A DNA stretch of 64,000 nucleotides, taken from assembly GCF_041381155.1 (NCBI RefSeq), contig NC_091149.1:11424609-11488608 (forward strand), read 5' to 3'. Source of the stretch: Argopecten irradians (taxonomy: Eukaryota > Mollusca > Bivalvia > Pectinida > Pectinidae). The position numbers and the translations under genes were made by a program. The notes under the pieces are model-generated. The model was given only the letters and a program-made list of their open reading frames with translations. It ran no database searches and was not told where the DNA came from. Shown here in pieces: positions 55,388 through 64,000 of this stretch. How positions within the stretch are numbered: position 1 is the stretch's first letter; every line of letters starts with the position of its first letter.

Positions 55388-55882
55388 CCCTGCAGGTAGG
55401 GCGTTAGAATTGTACCTGCTGCCCCTATTGCATGATCGTAAAAGGCAACTAAATTTAGGATCTTATCTTTTCTTTCTTCCTAAATTACTTTTGACCTTTG
55501 GTTGAGCGCTCGCCCCTGTAAGGAAGGCTCTGGGTTCTGTCCCCTGGCCCGAGACACACCAAACTCTATAAAAGAGGTAGTTTCTGCTTCTGCTTAGTGC
55601 TCAGCATAACGGGAGTGGGACGACTGGTTCGCCCGTTGTCAGTATAATGTGACCGGGTGGGGTGTGTTGCTTGGTGTCTTCGGTGGCATGCTTCAGTGTT
55701 ATAGCACTATAAAAAGGGCAATAGTTCCACTATACAAGAGGACACAACATGAATATACCGCAGTCTCCCAAAAAACGCACCTCCCACAACATACACGCAA
55801 CACATCGCATACATTGGAGGCCGTCCTTACATGACCATAGCTGTTAATAGGACGTTAATAAATCAAACAAACAAACAAACAA
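55388..55882 (-). repeat. SINE-like repeat, right-arm intron insertion
   Basis: From CCCTGCAGGTAGGGC to a (CAAA)n tail. 'aacaatttttcc' occurs at both flanks, a ~12-bp target duplication. A ~45-bp internal deletion is present near 55492. Confidence 0.8.
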
Positions 55883-56102
55883 TTTTTCCAGATTTTGCCT
55901 GTAAATATTCGGTTTGTGAAGTTCAGTTTAAAAAACAGATGAAAATTTCAAGACGAAATTGTTCTCTTTTGTCAATCACAGACAGCAAGGACGGCCTTCC
56001 GTCGTTAGTATATGTGTTCACCAACGTTTCATTCAAAACGCTTCAAGACATAAAGTTATAAAATTTTACCAATATTGGTTTAAACATATTTTAGTTTCAT
56101 AC

Positions 56103-56283
56103 TCAGAAAAAGCTTTGATGTGGTCTTGTATTTCCTTTGACGTGATCCGTAGTAACGCTCCACCTTCTGACGCACATGTGGCAATGAAATCATACACATT
56201 CCTTGGACCTCCAATATGCAGTTTGTAACATATATTCAAATTCCTATTTTCAATATAGCCTCTCATATATGGGCAGCCACCAC
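56103..56283 (-). pseudogene. Right-arm lectin exon 2', with a +1 shift before its donor
   Basis: Minus-strand equivalent of exon 2 with acceptor TTTAG and donor GTATGA kept. It has one extra Gly codon at the start (GGGCPYMRGY) and one extra T before the donor (GCTTTTTCTGA), so it is 181 rather than 177 bp and leaves in phase 2. Exon 3' would need phase 0, so the pair cannot make the CTLD. Seven substitutions separate it from the left copy (for example HMGGPS to HIGGPR). Confidence 0.8.
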
Positions 56284-56397
56284 CTAAACAACGATACAAT
56301 TAAAACAAAATATGGCAAAAGGTATGCTACACGAAAATTAAAGACTCAACAACATGACAAGAATATAATTAACATATTGTCCTATTAATTACAGAAC

Positions 56398-56520
56398 CAG
56401 AAGCCCATTGGGCCTGTATCGCTGACCTGTTCCATTCAAACGACTTATTCTCCATAACTGAAATGTCAAGAATACTGATATTTGGCACATAGTATGCTGC
56501 GATGAAGGGCTACCAAGTTG
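56398..56520 (+). mobile_element. Pearl-like end, outer limit of the right arm
   Basis: 'gaagcccattgggcctgtat' then 'cgctgacctgttccattcaa' mirrors 16430-16577. Homology ends at the T-rich tract beginning at 56527. Confidence 0.6.
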
Positions 56521-56526
56521 TGTGGG

Positions 56527-56576
56527 TTTTTTTTTTTTTTTTTTTTTTTTTTGGGTTTTTTTTTTTTTTTTTTTTT
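56527..56576. repeat. Double poly-T tract
   Basis: 26 T, GGG, 22 T. On the minus strand it is A-rich and follows 'gggccgtaaaact', typical of a LINE 3' tail, so it probably marks the end of a retroposed copy. Confidence 0.7.
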
Positions 56577-56604
56577 AGTTTTACGGCCCTTTCATTAACA
56601 TGTT

Positions 56605-57850
56605 TGTTTGTTTGGGTGTTACGGCCCATCGACAACTGAGGTCATTTAGAGCCAAATTTCAAGTCGGACATTAATATAAGGAGGTATAAAAATGATTGCA
56701 TCTGAAAGATCAGGATAAGAAAAGGCAAGTAAGAACTAAAACAGATTGTAAATGTTGATTTTATAAATAAAAAAAAATTTGCATGGGGTAAAATAGTTTT
56801 GTCTAAAACACATGAAAAATATCATGCACAATGTTGAAGAAACGATGAAATGTTGAGTTGATATAATGATAAGATTAGAAACGTTCATATTTTGTTTAAA
56901 ATCAATACAGTGCACTAAAATATGCTCCACTGTGAGAGGAGAATCATATGCATAACATATAGGATTTCCCCTCTCAACATATAGGAATGTGTAAAACATG
57001 TGTGCCCATTACTTCCTCTCTGCGATATCTCTGACTGGATAGTTGAGGATTAAGTGTAGGTTGTTTTTTAAACATTTCATTGTTTGTTTCACTAGACCAC
57101 CTCTGTTGCCAACGGTGTTTGATGGCTGACTAAATTGAAGGTTTGATGTCAGTATATGCTATTTTCAAATTTGTTTGTGATAGACGGAGAGCAGTCTTAG
57201 CTGCTCTCTCGGTCATTCATTCCCCTTTATACCCACATGACTAGGAATTCAGAGATAAGTAATTTGACTTTTAGAAGGCAATCGAAATGTTCGGATTAAA
57301 AGATTTTGGATTAGTGTTACTAGGGTTTCTTGATTTCAAAGCATGAAGAACCAAAGAGAGCCTCAACAGATGCTCTTTCAATGCGGTTTTCTTCGATGTG
57401 GTCAAGAGCCAGACCGAAAGCACATGCTTCCGCAGAGAAAATGGAAGCAACATCTGGAAGTCGGATAGAGGAACAGTGATTAGATGGCTGCTGCAACTTT
57501 TTCCCAATCTTTTTAGCCGTCAGTGTAGATCTGATCATGATCAGGGAAAGCCCTAATGCACTCCCGAACGAGTATTTATGTTCTTCGGGTAATGCATTGG
57601 ACTTTGCCCTCTCGGGTAGAGATAAATTGATATCAGGTGTTTGAATGAGCTATGGTGGTACATCCAATACGGTGTACTCGTCAATGGTGTTGAAATTTAT
57701 ATTTAGGTCCTGCAAAAATTTTGAAATTCTGATGCCAAATGTTGGTATGAGCTTTTGGTTTTGCGTGAATATATCCTGGCGTTGTGGATTGAATACAAGG
57801 TTAAATGCGGTGTTTTTTAGGATTGGATTTCTGTTGGGCAGCATATTTGG
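56605..57850 (-). pseudogene. LINE 3' fragment: RNase H domain and C-terminal region
   Basis: Minus strand. 57844-57650 reads AFNLVFNPQRQDIF, LIPTFGIRISKFLQDLNINF and LDVPP, the link between RT and RNase H. 57546-57517 reads PDHDQIYTDG, the RNase H first catalytic Asp, then IRLPDVASIFSAEACAFGLA and LDHIEEN. 56960-56890 reads DSPLTVEHILVHCIDF, a C-terminal Cys/His-type motif common in such LINEs. Frameshifts separate them. It ends near 56605 with a (CAAA)3 tail after 'gggccgtaacaccc'. It is 5'-truncated and dead, and seems to have inserted into the pearl-like array split at 56520 and 57960. Confidence 0.65.
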
Positions 57851-57959
57851 TTATGCTATTAATTTTTAGCCAAAACGTTTGACAGACAGGATACCACCCT
57901 AAGGGACGCCCATTTCTTGTTTTTCTGTCTCTGAATAAGTTGAACCCGTTCGAACTTTG

Positions 57960-58985
57960 AAATGCCTGTCAGATATAAAGCTACCAAGTTTTTTGACATT
58001 GACCTTCATTCAAGGTCACAGGGCTCAAAAAGACTAACTTTTAAACGACTTTATGTGAATAACGAAATAGCCTAGAGACCCGATATTTGTACTGAAGCAT
58101 GCTAGTATGAAGGGCTACAAAGTTTGTTCAAATGAATGATCCTGACCTTTATTCAAGGTTGCAGTGGTCTAATGCGCTAAAATTTTCAAACGACTTGTAA
58201 ATCTAGCATGACAAGATAAAAGTTACCATGTTTTTAAAAATGAATGATCTTGACCTTCATTCAAGGTCACAGGGGTCAAATATGCTAAAATCTTCTAAAA
58301 GGCTTCTTGTGAATAAACATGTTGGGATGAAGGACTACCATGTTTGTAAAAATGAATGACCTTGACATTCATTCAAGGTTAAATTCATAAAATATATCTG
58401 AAACATAAGTTCTATTAAAGAGTTCTTTGTATTGCCTTATTTTTTGCTACTACATGTACTATATTCTATGATGGTCTTGTGTCAATAGTCATATGACCTT
58501 TAAGGTCCCTGGACCTTTTGTTTCGATTGGGCCCCGCTCCTCAAGCCTCTGGAGGGTCAGACTAACCGCTTATATAAAATTGGTTTCCTTTTATCCGTGG
58601 AAACTTCACAGAAAGTTGATAGACGGACGCCCCGCTATGACATGCACACATGGAAATACGTCCTTAAATGACCCTCGCTTATTTGATTTGGTTTATTTTG
58701 TCATCTGACCGAATTGTCATCGTGTTTCGTCCGTTGTCGTGGCTCGTGCATAAGACTATTTCATACAAAAACCTTCTTCACATTAACCCTTGAGTGGATT
58801 AAAAACATATTTGGTATGAAACATCATAAGGGAAGGACGATCATAGTTTATATGACAGAGTTAGGTCCGACCCCTGAAGACAGAGGGGCGGGGCTCAGAA
58901 GGGGTAATAGTAACTGAAATTTGACTTCCAAATCCTACTGATCCTAAACTCTGGAAGTGGATTTCAACTTTATTTAGTATGCAAT
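57960..58985 (+). mobile_element. Pearl-like repeat array, 'gaccttcattcaaggtcac' family
   Basis: Three to four ~125-165-bp units with 'gaccttcattcaaggtcaca', 'gggatgaaggactaccatgt' and 'gtgaataa', then a flank 'gacctttaaggtccctggac' and a GC-rich segment 'ggagggtcagactaacc'. It matches 15345-16440 in reverse complement. 58600-58760 holds ACGG-type remnants and a small SINE-like scrap (58640-58690). Confidence 0.55.
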
Positions 58986-59066
58986 ATCATTTTTGGAGGG
59001 CAATCATTTTTCGCTAGCTGCTAGTAAAACGTTAATTAATCTAACAAACACCATCATATTTTATAA

Positions 59067-61230
59067 CAAGAGGCCCATGGGCCTTAACGGTCATCTGACT
59101 CATTGCACAAAACAACAAAGTCACAGTATAAAGCATTGGTTAACGATTCATATAAACAATATGAGGAACTCCTTTGTTGAATATGTAAGTTTCTGAAATA
59201 GGTAAATGTCATTTGTTGAACAAACTTGGTAGCCCTTCATCCGTTGTAACCCATTCATGGATTAATATAAAGAGGAGTCAGATTTTAAAGCCAAATTTCA
59301 GCAAAGCTTCCATTTTGGACATCCGCCGTACTATCCCCATGGGTCTTAGCTCGGTCCTTTATAAAATATGATTGTCCTCATCTAAAGTTCCCCCTTCTGA
59401 ATCAATTAAAACCCCTATAATCTTTACGAAAATGTTTGCATGTTCTTCGGCATCAATTGAAACCCCTATAGACCAATTTTCATTGAGAACAGAGACCGAA
59501 ACCTGAAACAGGAAGTGGGCCAGCTAAAATTAAGAAAATTTGCCCTTTTGGGGCCCCACCCCTCAGCCTCTAGGGGTCGGACCAGACTCATTTATATAAA
59601 ATATGATTGTCCTTCCCCAATGATGTTTCACACCAAATATGGGATGAAATTCATCCCAAGGATGAAGGAGGAGTAGGATTTAAAAGCTTGAATTAAGAAA
59701 ATTTCCCCTTTTGGAGCCCCGCCCCTCTGCCTCTAGGGGTCAGACCTATCTCATTGATATAAAATATGATTGTCCTTCCCCAATGATATTTTACATCAAA
59801 TATTGATGAAATCCATTCAAGGATAAAGGAGGAGTATGATTTTAAAGCTAAAATTAAGAAAAAATTGCCTTTTGGGGCCCCATCCCTCAGCCCCTAGGGG
59901 TCGGACCAGGCTCATTTATATAAAATATGATTGTCCTTTCCCCAATGATGTTTCACACCAAATATGGATGAAATTCATCCAAGGATGAAGGAGGAGTAGG
60001 ATTTAAAAGCTTGAATTAAGAAAATTTCCCCTTTTGGGGGCCACGCCCCTCTGCCTCTAGGGGTCAGACCTATCTCATTGATACAAAATATGATTGTTCT
60101 TCCCCAATGATGTTTCACACCAAATATGGATGTAATCTGTCCAAGGATGAAGGAGGAGTAGGATTTAAAAGCAAAAATTAAGAAAATTTGCCTTTTTGGG
60201 GCCCCACCCCTCAGCCCCTAGGGGTCGGACCAGGCTCATTTATATAATATATGATTGTCCTTCCCCAATGATATTTTACACCAAATATAGATGAAATCCA
60301 TTCAAGGGATGAAGGAGGAGTATGACTTTAAAGCTAAAATTAAGAAAATTTGCCTTTTGGGGCCCACCCCTCAGCCCCTAGGGGTCGGACCAGGCTCATT
60401 TATATAAAATATGATTGTCCTTCCCCAATGATGTTTCACACAAATATGGATAAAATCCATCGTCAAGGATGAAAGAGGAGTAGGATTTTAAAGCTTAAAT
60501 TAAGAAAATTTGCCCTTTTGGGGCCCCACCCCTCAGCCCCTAGGGGTCGGACCAGGCTCATTTATATAAAATATGATTGTCCTTCCCCAATGATATTTTA
60601 TACCAAATATAGATGAAATCCATCCAAGGATGAAGGAGGAGTAGGATTTTAAAGCTTAAATTAAGAAAATTTGCCCTTTTGAGGGCCCCACCCCTCAGTC
60701 CCTAGGGGTCTGACCAGGCTCATTTATATAAAATATGATTGTCCTTCCCCAATAATGTTTCACACCAAATATGGATGAAATTTCATCCAAGGATGAAAGA
60801 GGAGTAGGATTTTTAAAGCTTAAATTAAGAAAATTTGCCCTTTTGGGGCCCCATCCCTCAGCCCCTGGAGGTCGGACCAGGCTCATTTATATAAAAGATG
60901 ATTGTCCTTCCCCAATGATGTTTTCACACCAAATATGGATGAAATCCATCCAAGGATGAAAGAGGAGTAGGATTTTAAAAGCTTAAATTAAGAAAAATTT
61001 CCCTTTTGGGGCCCCACCCCTCAGCCCCTAGGGGTCGTACCTGGCTCAGTTTATATAAAATATAATTGGCCTTCCCCAATGATGTTTCACACCAAATATG
61101 GATGTAATCCGCTCAAGGGTTAAGGAGGAGTAGGCTTTTGTATAAATAGTCTTACGCACGACGCACGGCGCACGACACGGACGAAACATGATGACAATAG
61201 GTCATCCTGACCTTCGGTCAGATGACCTAA
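59067..61230 (+). mobile_element. Pearl-like element with ~10 core repeats of ~161 bp
   Basis: Left end 'aacaagaggcccatgggcct' plus 'taacggtcatctgactc'. Core unit 'tgtccttccccaatgatgtt', 'atccaaggatgaaggaggag', 'ggggccccacccctcag' every ~161 bp from about 59600 to 61080. Tail 'acgcacgacgcacggcgca'. End hairpin 'aggtcatcctgacct' with 'cggtcagatgacct'. Complete in both ends. Non-coding: its open frames are repeat shadows. Confidence 0.85.
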
Positions 61231-61269
61231 AAATGAACCAAGTTCGACCCCTAGTGATAAAGGCAAGAG

Positions 61270-61600
61270 TTCACAAGAGAAGACAACAGGAATATACCGC
61301 AGTCTCCCAAAATATACACCACACACTTCATATATTACACACCGCATGCATGAAATATATCAGAAATGTAAAACTTCAACTAAGGAGTCCCCTTGTATTG
61401 CCTTACGCCTTTGTATGTTGGGCGTAACAATTGTACCTGCCGCCCCTATTATTTATGATTTTATCTTTTTCTCTTTTTCCTAACTAACTTCTTCCTAGCG
61501 TCATTCTTGACAACTCCTCGCTTTTGGCCTTCGGCTCAGCGCTCGCCCATTTGATGTAGGCTCTGTGTTCTTTCCCCATGGCCGAGACACATCATAGCCT
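61270..61600 (-). repeat. SINE-like fragments
   Basis: 61290-61350 is a tail-side piece ('aataccgcagtctcccaaaa'-like order). 61418-61600 is a minus-sense 5' part ('gttgggcgtaacaattgtac' to 'ggccgagacacatcatagcc'). The middle is missing. Confidence 0.55.
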
Positions 61601-61682
61601 ATACAAGAGGCCCATCGACTTTAACGGCACCATAGACACATCATAGCCTATACAAGAGGCCCATCGACTTTAACGGCACCAT
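61585..61682. repeat. Perfect 49-bp direct duplication across a SINE-like/pearl junction
   Basis: The 49-bp unit starting 'agacacatcatagcctatac' and ending 'ctttaacggcaccat' occurs twice head to tail without change. Each contains the end of a SINE-like piece joined to a pearl-type start 'acaagaggcccatcg'. Confidence 0.9.
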
Positions 61683-62260
61683 ACAACACATTCTAGGAAT
61701 ACAATAGTGTAAAACAATTAAGGCAAGGGAGTCATTAGTAGAAGTAAGTTTCTCATATATTTGATGAGTTAGACCTTGAATGAGGGTCAAGGTTATCATT
61801 TTAGCAATTATGGTAACCGTTCATCCAAACATGCTATATGCACAATAAAAGGTTTCTAGGACTTTGTTGTTGACAAGAAGTTGTTTAAAGATTTAAGGGG
61901 CCTATTCGACCCCTGTGCCCTTGAATTAAAGTCAAGATTATTCATACGAGTAGACGTAGTAGTTTTTCATCTCGGTATGCTACTGGCCCAATAACAGTAC
62001 CCTGGATCCCACGATTCGTTTAAATTTTTAAGACATTTTGACACCTGTGACCTTGAATGTAGGTCAAGGTCATTTGTTTGAACAAATTTGGTAGGCCTTT
62101 ATCCCAGCATGTCAGAGGCCCAATATCAGGTCTTTATGCCTCTTGGTTATTCACAAGAAGTTGATTAAAGATTTCAATCTTTTCGACACCTGTGACCTTG
62201 AATGTAGGACAAGGTAATTCATTTGAACAAACGTGGTAACCCTTTTTCTGTCGATCTGTC
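61606..62260 (+). mobile_element. Pearl-like repeat array, third copy of the 'gaccttgaatg' family
   Basis: Starts 'acaagaggcccatcgacttt', then ~150-bp units with 'gtgaccttgaatgtaggtca', 'tattcacaagaagttg' and 'cagcatg'. It shares the flank 'aattaaggcaaggga' with 15530 and (in complement) 58420. The far end is not recognisable. Confidence 0.55.
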
Positions 62261-62343
62261 TTGTACATATACCTTTACGCCATCTTGGTAACTGTTGACA
62301 TCTAAGTGTTCTATTTTAAGACCAATCTGATTGAAATACAGAT

Positions 62344-62693
62344 TGTTTGTTGATTTATTAACGTCCTATTAACAGCTATGGTCATGTAAGGACGGCCTCC
62401 CATGTATGCGGTGTGTTGCGTGTATGTTGTGCGAGGTGAGTGTACTGGGAGACTGTGGTATGTTCGTGTTGTGTCTTCTTGTATAGTGGAACTATTGCCC
62501 TTTTTATAGTGCTATATCACTGAAGCATGCCGCCGAAGACACCAAAAAACACACCCCATCCGGTCACATTATACTGACAACGGGCGAACCAGTCGTCCAA
62601 CTCCCTGTATGCTGAACGCTAAGCAGGAGCAGAAACTACCATTTTTATAGACTTTGTGGTCTCGGCCAGGGGACAGAACCCAGAGCCTTCACT
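62344..62693 (+). repeat. SINE-like repeat, 5'-truncated, 20-bp target duplication
   Basis: 350 bp bounded by AATCTGATTGAAATACAGAT at 62324-62343 and 62694-62713. It keeps the tail side ('gtttgttgatttattaacgt') and stops inside the element at 'cccagagccttc', lacking the 5' ~190 bp. Truncation at the 5' end with a long target duplication is the signature of target-primed reverse transcription. Confidence 0.92.
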
Positions 62694-62713
62694 AATCTGA
62701 TTGAAATACAGAT

Positions 62714-63235
62714 CATTATAACCACTCCGTTCAAAAGAGGATCTGACAATATCCCGTTAAGGGTCATGTTCGGATGACCTTTATACCACGTGTAATTCAG
62801 ACCAATGCATTTTCTGCACGTTGCTATATCAATTGACAACGCCATTGCGCCCAAACATACATATACGTCTAGCTTTGTTGTGCTCGTAGGGCGATATGAC
62901 TACGTACACGGAAATAATTCTGACTGATTTTCAAACTATCTCGTCCCATGAAATTCACAGTCAAAATTTTGCCAGCAGCAATTTGATTGACCACTTCCAA
63001 AGCTCACCTTGGCATGAACCTAAATGGGATTTTCTCAGGTCTTCTTATCCAACGTAGTGATAATAAGGATCTTTATTTTAATCAGATTTGTTTTAAGACA
63101 TAATTAAATTTTCACCGCATTTTTTCAAAAAGTAGGGAAAACCTCAATTCTTTTCTTATTTCATAGTTAACATTTAATTTTATTATTAACAAATATCAAC
63201 TATGATACAAATCATATTTCAGCGTATCTATCTAG
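62714..63235. other. No recognised gene
   Basis: AT-rich DNA. 63100-63235 is pyrimidine-rich and leads into the acceptor of the exon at 63236, so it is probably intron. Confidence 0.4.
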
Positions 63236-63547
63236 GTTGTAAAGTTATTAAATGAACGGAATCGGCAGGTCACAATCAACCGTGATTGGGATCTACATTA
63301 TTTTGTTAACCCCAGTGTATCGCCAAATCAGAACTGGACAAAAGTTGGCGGCATAACAGGTGACAACGGTATGTCTCCAATATTGTCATATAATCCAGAT
63401 GATGATCTTTTGTTAAGTTGCAAGATGATGCATCCTTCAAGCGAAGATAATGAACTAATGGAAAGAGTCCTTCGTGAAACTTACAATTTAGAAACCTTAC
63501 AAATTAGAGGTATTGGAATTTTATTACCTTTCTTGAAACGAGACTGA
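63236..63547 (+). CDS. Terminal exon of an unrecognised protein
   Basis: 104 codons open from an AG acceptor (TATCTATCTAG ending 63235) to TGA at 63545-63547, reading VVKLLNERNRQVTINRDWDL, NWTKVGGITGDNGMSPILSY, then NPDDDLLLSCKMMHPSSEDN and LRETYNLETLQIRGIGILLP ending LKRD. It has gene-like composition: balanced charged residues, few AT-run residues and no repeats. AATAAA follows near 63758. I do not recognise the family. Upstream exons are not evident in the preceding 3 kb, which is repeat. It could be a host gene or a mobile-element exon. Confidence 0.45.
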   Translation, partial: VVKLLNERNRQVTINRDWDLHYFVNPSVSPNQNWTKVGGITGDNGMSPILSYNPDDDLLLSCKMMHPSSEDNELMERVLRETYNLETLQIRGIGILLPFLKRD

Positions 63548-64000
63548 TTTAACGACCATGACATAAGGTGTGTATCAACTTAAATTTGCAAAGTTAAGCA
63601 CTTGCGAAAAATACCAAAGTTTCAACCCCACTCGATTATATATAACTGTTATTGATCAAAGAATATCCGCTCTATAGTTAGCTTTTATTGTTTACACAAA
63701 CCATGGTATTTGTATAGGGATGTATTAAACATTCTTATTTTCTTCATAATGTATACCAATAAATACAGCTACTGATATTAGTATTGGGCAGATAAAGATA
63801 TTGTTTATACCTGTATGTTTCAATATTTACCAGTTACAATGTACTCGTACTTCATTTGTGAGGAGTTGCTGTTCTGCATGTATACTTTGTTCGAAAAAAT
63901 CAATATTAGCAATGAAATTTATAGTAATCAAACAAACAAATACATGAGTTAGGAAAGTATTAACTGTAACATTTCATTTTGACAAAACTTTTTTTCTGTC
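63548..64000. other. Probable 3' UTR and intergenic DNA
   Basis: AT-rich. An AATAAA signal lies near 63758. Nothing else is recognised to the window end. Confidence 0.4.

Larger units (their letters stand above)
49853..56520 (-). repeat. Right arm of the large inverted duplication
   Basis: Mirror of 16430-33905 with nine collinear landmarks. It is shorter (6.7 kb) because the left arm gained insertions and the right lost 30188-31555-equivalent DNA. Its own insertions include the SINE-like copies at 50207, 52690 and 55388 and the MITE at 54112. Confidence 0.9.

Noticed and set aside
59067..61230. Open frames in the 161-bp array (for example KFALLGPHPSAPGGRTRLIY)
   Set aside because: Period 161 is not a multiple of three, so frames shift every unit. 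They are translations of GC-rich repeat DNA.

Overview
The window looks like intron-rich, repeat-dense, AT-rich animal DNA, most likely from a bivalve mollusc. The evidence is several elements built like bivalve 'pearl' repeats (a GGCCC/GGGCC end hairpin, a core of tandem ~145-325 bp units, an ACGG/ACGA-rich tail), (CAAA)n-tailed SINE-like repeats, a Helentron, and a small secreted C-type-lectin-like gene with phase-1 introns. The species cannot be fixed from the sequence. No rRNA, tRNA gene, CRISPR array or prokaryotic operon is visible.

Host genes are few. One three-exon gene on the + strand encodes a signal peptide plus a PAN/apple-like segment (844-1141), then the two halves of a C-type lectin-like domain (16682-16858 and 21932-22173), followed by AATAAA. 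Its splice phases agree throughout and give about 238 residues. A last exon of unknown family lies at 63236-63547. Most of the rest is mobile DNA and its debris.

Layout. 0-16.5 kb: exon 1, then a 15.5 kb intron filled with SINE-like copies, a LINE ORF1 fossil, a 54-bp minisatellite, a fossil exonuclease exon and a 3.37-kb foldback element (10688-14055) with 7-bp target duplications. 16.4-33.9 kb is the left arm of a large inverted duplication: lectin exons 2 and 3, a Ty3/gypsy LTR, gag and RNase H remains, and a fossil transposase-like gene. 34-41 kb: the end of that fossil, the empty-site paralogue of the foldback element, a pearl-like element (35990-38043) and quiet AT-rich DNA. 41.1-48.3 kb, minus strand: a nearly complete but frame-broken Helentron. 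In protein order it has a basic N-terminus, decapeptide repeats, a UL36/C76-like cysteine protease, a charged repeat region, DUF6570, HUH Rep with two Tyr, PIF1 helicase and an EEP endonuclease. 49.85-56.5 kb is the right arm, the same landmarks in reverse order, including frame-broken lectin exons 3' and 2'. 56.5-64 kb: LINE 3' fragment, more pearl-like arrays, a 5'-truncated SINE-like copy with a 20-bp target duplication, and the unknown exon.

The two arms act as a control for each other. Each shows empty sites for insertions in the other, which dates several SINE-like, pearl-like and MITE insertions to after the duplication and defines their ends. The autonomous Helentron lies in the spacer between the arms, next to many pearl-like elements that published work relates to Helentrons.
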